DNA of 64,000 bases from a virus: positions 40,266 through 104,265 of IMG/VR virus record IMGVR_UViG_3300030329_005959; one strand, given 5' to 3'. How positions within the stretch are numbered: position 1 is the first letter of the stretch; the number at the start of each line of letters is the position of its first letter. The notes beneath the pieces are model-generated. The model was given only the letters and a program-made list of their open reading frames with translations. It did not search any database and was not told the DNA's origin. Positions 63,302-64,000 of the stretch are shown here, piece after piece. The position numbers and the translations under genes were made by a program.

Positions 63302-63308
63302 GGTGGGG

Positions 63309-63337
63309 AGTATAGCACGGGGGTGCGGGTCTGTCAA
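63309..63337 (-). promoter_or_regulatory. Sigma70-like promoter, leaderless geometry, after repeat D
   Basis: On the - strand TTGACA (63337-63332), 17 bases, TATACT (63314-63309), seven bases to ATG 63301. Repeat D begins about 25 bases upstream. Confidence 0.75.
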
Positions 63338-63362
63338 TTTTAATGCATTAAAAAACCTCCTT

Positions 63363-63443
63363 CATAAGTCGTTGTCCCTCAACGACTTACGAGCGCGGGG
63401 TGGCCCCGCCGCCGTAACTCCTTGATACTCAACGAGTTACGAG
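63363..63443. repeat. Double-hairpin GC-core element, copy D
   Basis: CATAAGTCGTTGTCCCTCAACGACTTA (hairpin), GC core (GCGCGGGGTGGCCCCGCC), then GTAACTCCTTGATACTCAACGAGTTAC (second hairpin). It divides the DUF932-like unit from the promoter at 63309-63337. Confidence 0.88.
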
Positions 63444-63465
63444 GGTTAAAACCCAAGCATGAGAA

Positions 63466-63510
63466 AACCCCGCCCCCCGCTAGTAACCCGAAGGCGCGGA
63501 AGACGGGGTT
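63466..63510 (-). terminator. Candidate terminator of the DUF932-like gene
   Basis: On the - strand AACCCCG pairs with CGGGGTT (63510-63466) over a GC-rich inner stem, followed by TTTTC. The U run is short, so it is a modest candidate. Confidence 0.45.
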
Positions 63511-63528
63511 GGGTTGGCTACAAGAAAG

Positions 63529-64000
63529 CTATGCAGGGAGGGCGATCTCCTGGGCGTCTACGATCTCGGGGGCATGACCTGCGATCTTGTCGAACACCGA
63601 CTGCACCGTCATGGTGCGTTGCGGCAACTTGGACAGATCGCCGCCCTTGAGATGCTCGGTGATCCCGTTGTAGAGAGTCCAAAGGGAACCACCCTTAAAC
63701 TCCTCATGGCTCGGAGCTTCAAACTCCTTCACAGCCTTGTAAACGTCACGGGCGGGGAACGCCTTTGCGTCTACGAGGTCGATCACCATGTCGGCAGCAC
63801 TTGCCTTGGGAACCTCAACACTCTTGTAAGCGTCGATGCGCTTGCCCATGTCGGTCCAATGAGACACAACGCGAGAGATGGCAGACGAGAGAACGCGAGG
63901 AAGATCCTTCACGATGTTCTTGGTGTGCCTACGGGCGAGCTTCACATCAGAAGAGAAGCAAAGGTTTTCGCAAACCATCATCTGGTTGCCGATACAGATG
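63529..64000 (-). CDS. DUF932-like protein, C-terminal part (runs off the window)
   Basis: The last - strand gene, open through the window edge (the frame continues as I-C-I-G-N-Q-M-M before the first internal Met at 63981). GNQMMVCENLCFSSDVKLAR and LYNGITEHLKGG match the DUF932 phage/plasmid family, where the N-terminal half would lie beyond 64000. It appears more GC-rich than most of the window. Function unknown; often carried by plasmids and phages. Confidence 0.6.
   Translation of the reverse strand, partial: ICIGNQMMVCENLCFSSDVKLARRHTKNIVKDLPRVLSSAISRVVSHWTDMGKRIDAYKSVEVPKASAADMVIDLVDAKAFPARDVYKAVKEFEAPSHEEFKGGSLWTLYNGITEHLKGGDLSKLPQRTMTVQSVFDKIAGHAPEIVDAQEIALPA

Noticed and set aside
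59630-63443. Double-hairpin elements as plain rho-independent terminators
   Set aside because: For the strand on which the genes end, the sequence after the hairpins is A-rich, not T-rich, and each element has two hairpins with a GC core.

Overview
The window is most of one arm of a tailed double-stranded DNA phage genome with a long flexible (siphovirus-like) tail. Evidence: a lambda-type tail-tip operon (relatives of gpL, gpK, gpI and gpJ, then fibre genes), a holin/endolysin lysis block, and a self-contained replication set (RecA/UvsX-like, DnaB, primase, C-family DNA polymerase, RuvB-like). No capsid, portal, terminase, integrase or repressor gene is recognised, so the head genes lie outside and nothing here shows lysogeny. 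The host is not proven. A secreted protein at 52.4-53.5 kb resembles a family common in Verrucomicrobiota, Shine-Dalgarno motifs are scarce, and promoters are sigma70-like (TTGACA/TATAAT). A Gram-negative, probably aquatic host fits best.

Layout. (1) 1-9973, + strand: a tightly overlapping operon for an unusual surface sugar (aminotransferase, methyltransferases, cytidylyltransferase, oxidoreductase, NeuB synthase, 2OG dioxygenase, formyltransferase, PIG-L deacetylase, acetyltransferase, GDP-mannose dehydratase). (2) 9973-22002, + strand: replication and recombination genes, including a DNA polymerase III alpha divided over two genes with a proofreading exonuclease gene between them, and a ClpA-like unfoldase. 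(3) 22-29.1 kb, + strand: accessory genes, two glycosyltransferases, a possible annealing protein and an acetyltransferase. (4) 43254-29129, - strand: the tail-tip and fibre operon. (5) 43.3-54.2 kb, mostly + strand: candidate spanins, an outer-membrane barrel 'moron', holin, endolysin, nucleotide-pool and nuclease genes, a LamG-like paralogue, an HNH endonuclease, tRNA-Leu, a secreted protein whose start is out of frame at an AT repeat, and a sulfotransferase. (6) 54.3-58.5 kb: many small + strand genes including RuvB-like, metalloprotease and DNA glycosylase. (7) 58.5-64 kb: a non-coding repeat region, then small - strand genes, tRNA-Asp, and a DUF932-like gene running off the end. Base composition becomes more GC-rich in this last part.

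Three sequence-level systems stand out. First, at least a dozen transcription units have a sigma70-like promoter whose -10 box ends only 5-11 bases before the start codon, predicting leaderless mRNAs. Second, four copies of a double-hairpin element with a GC-rich core sit at the 3' ends of - strand units at 59.6-63.4 kb; three of them are followed at once by one of these promoters. Third, about nine copies of a GATCGA...AAATAAG repeat lie between 52.2 and 59.6 kb, mostly just after genes.

The genes suggest a phage that brings most of its own replication machinery, makes or alters a nonulosonic-acid-type glycan (on the host surface or on the virion), displays a large variable fibre, and controls many small transcription units through leaderless promoters.
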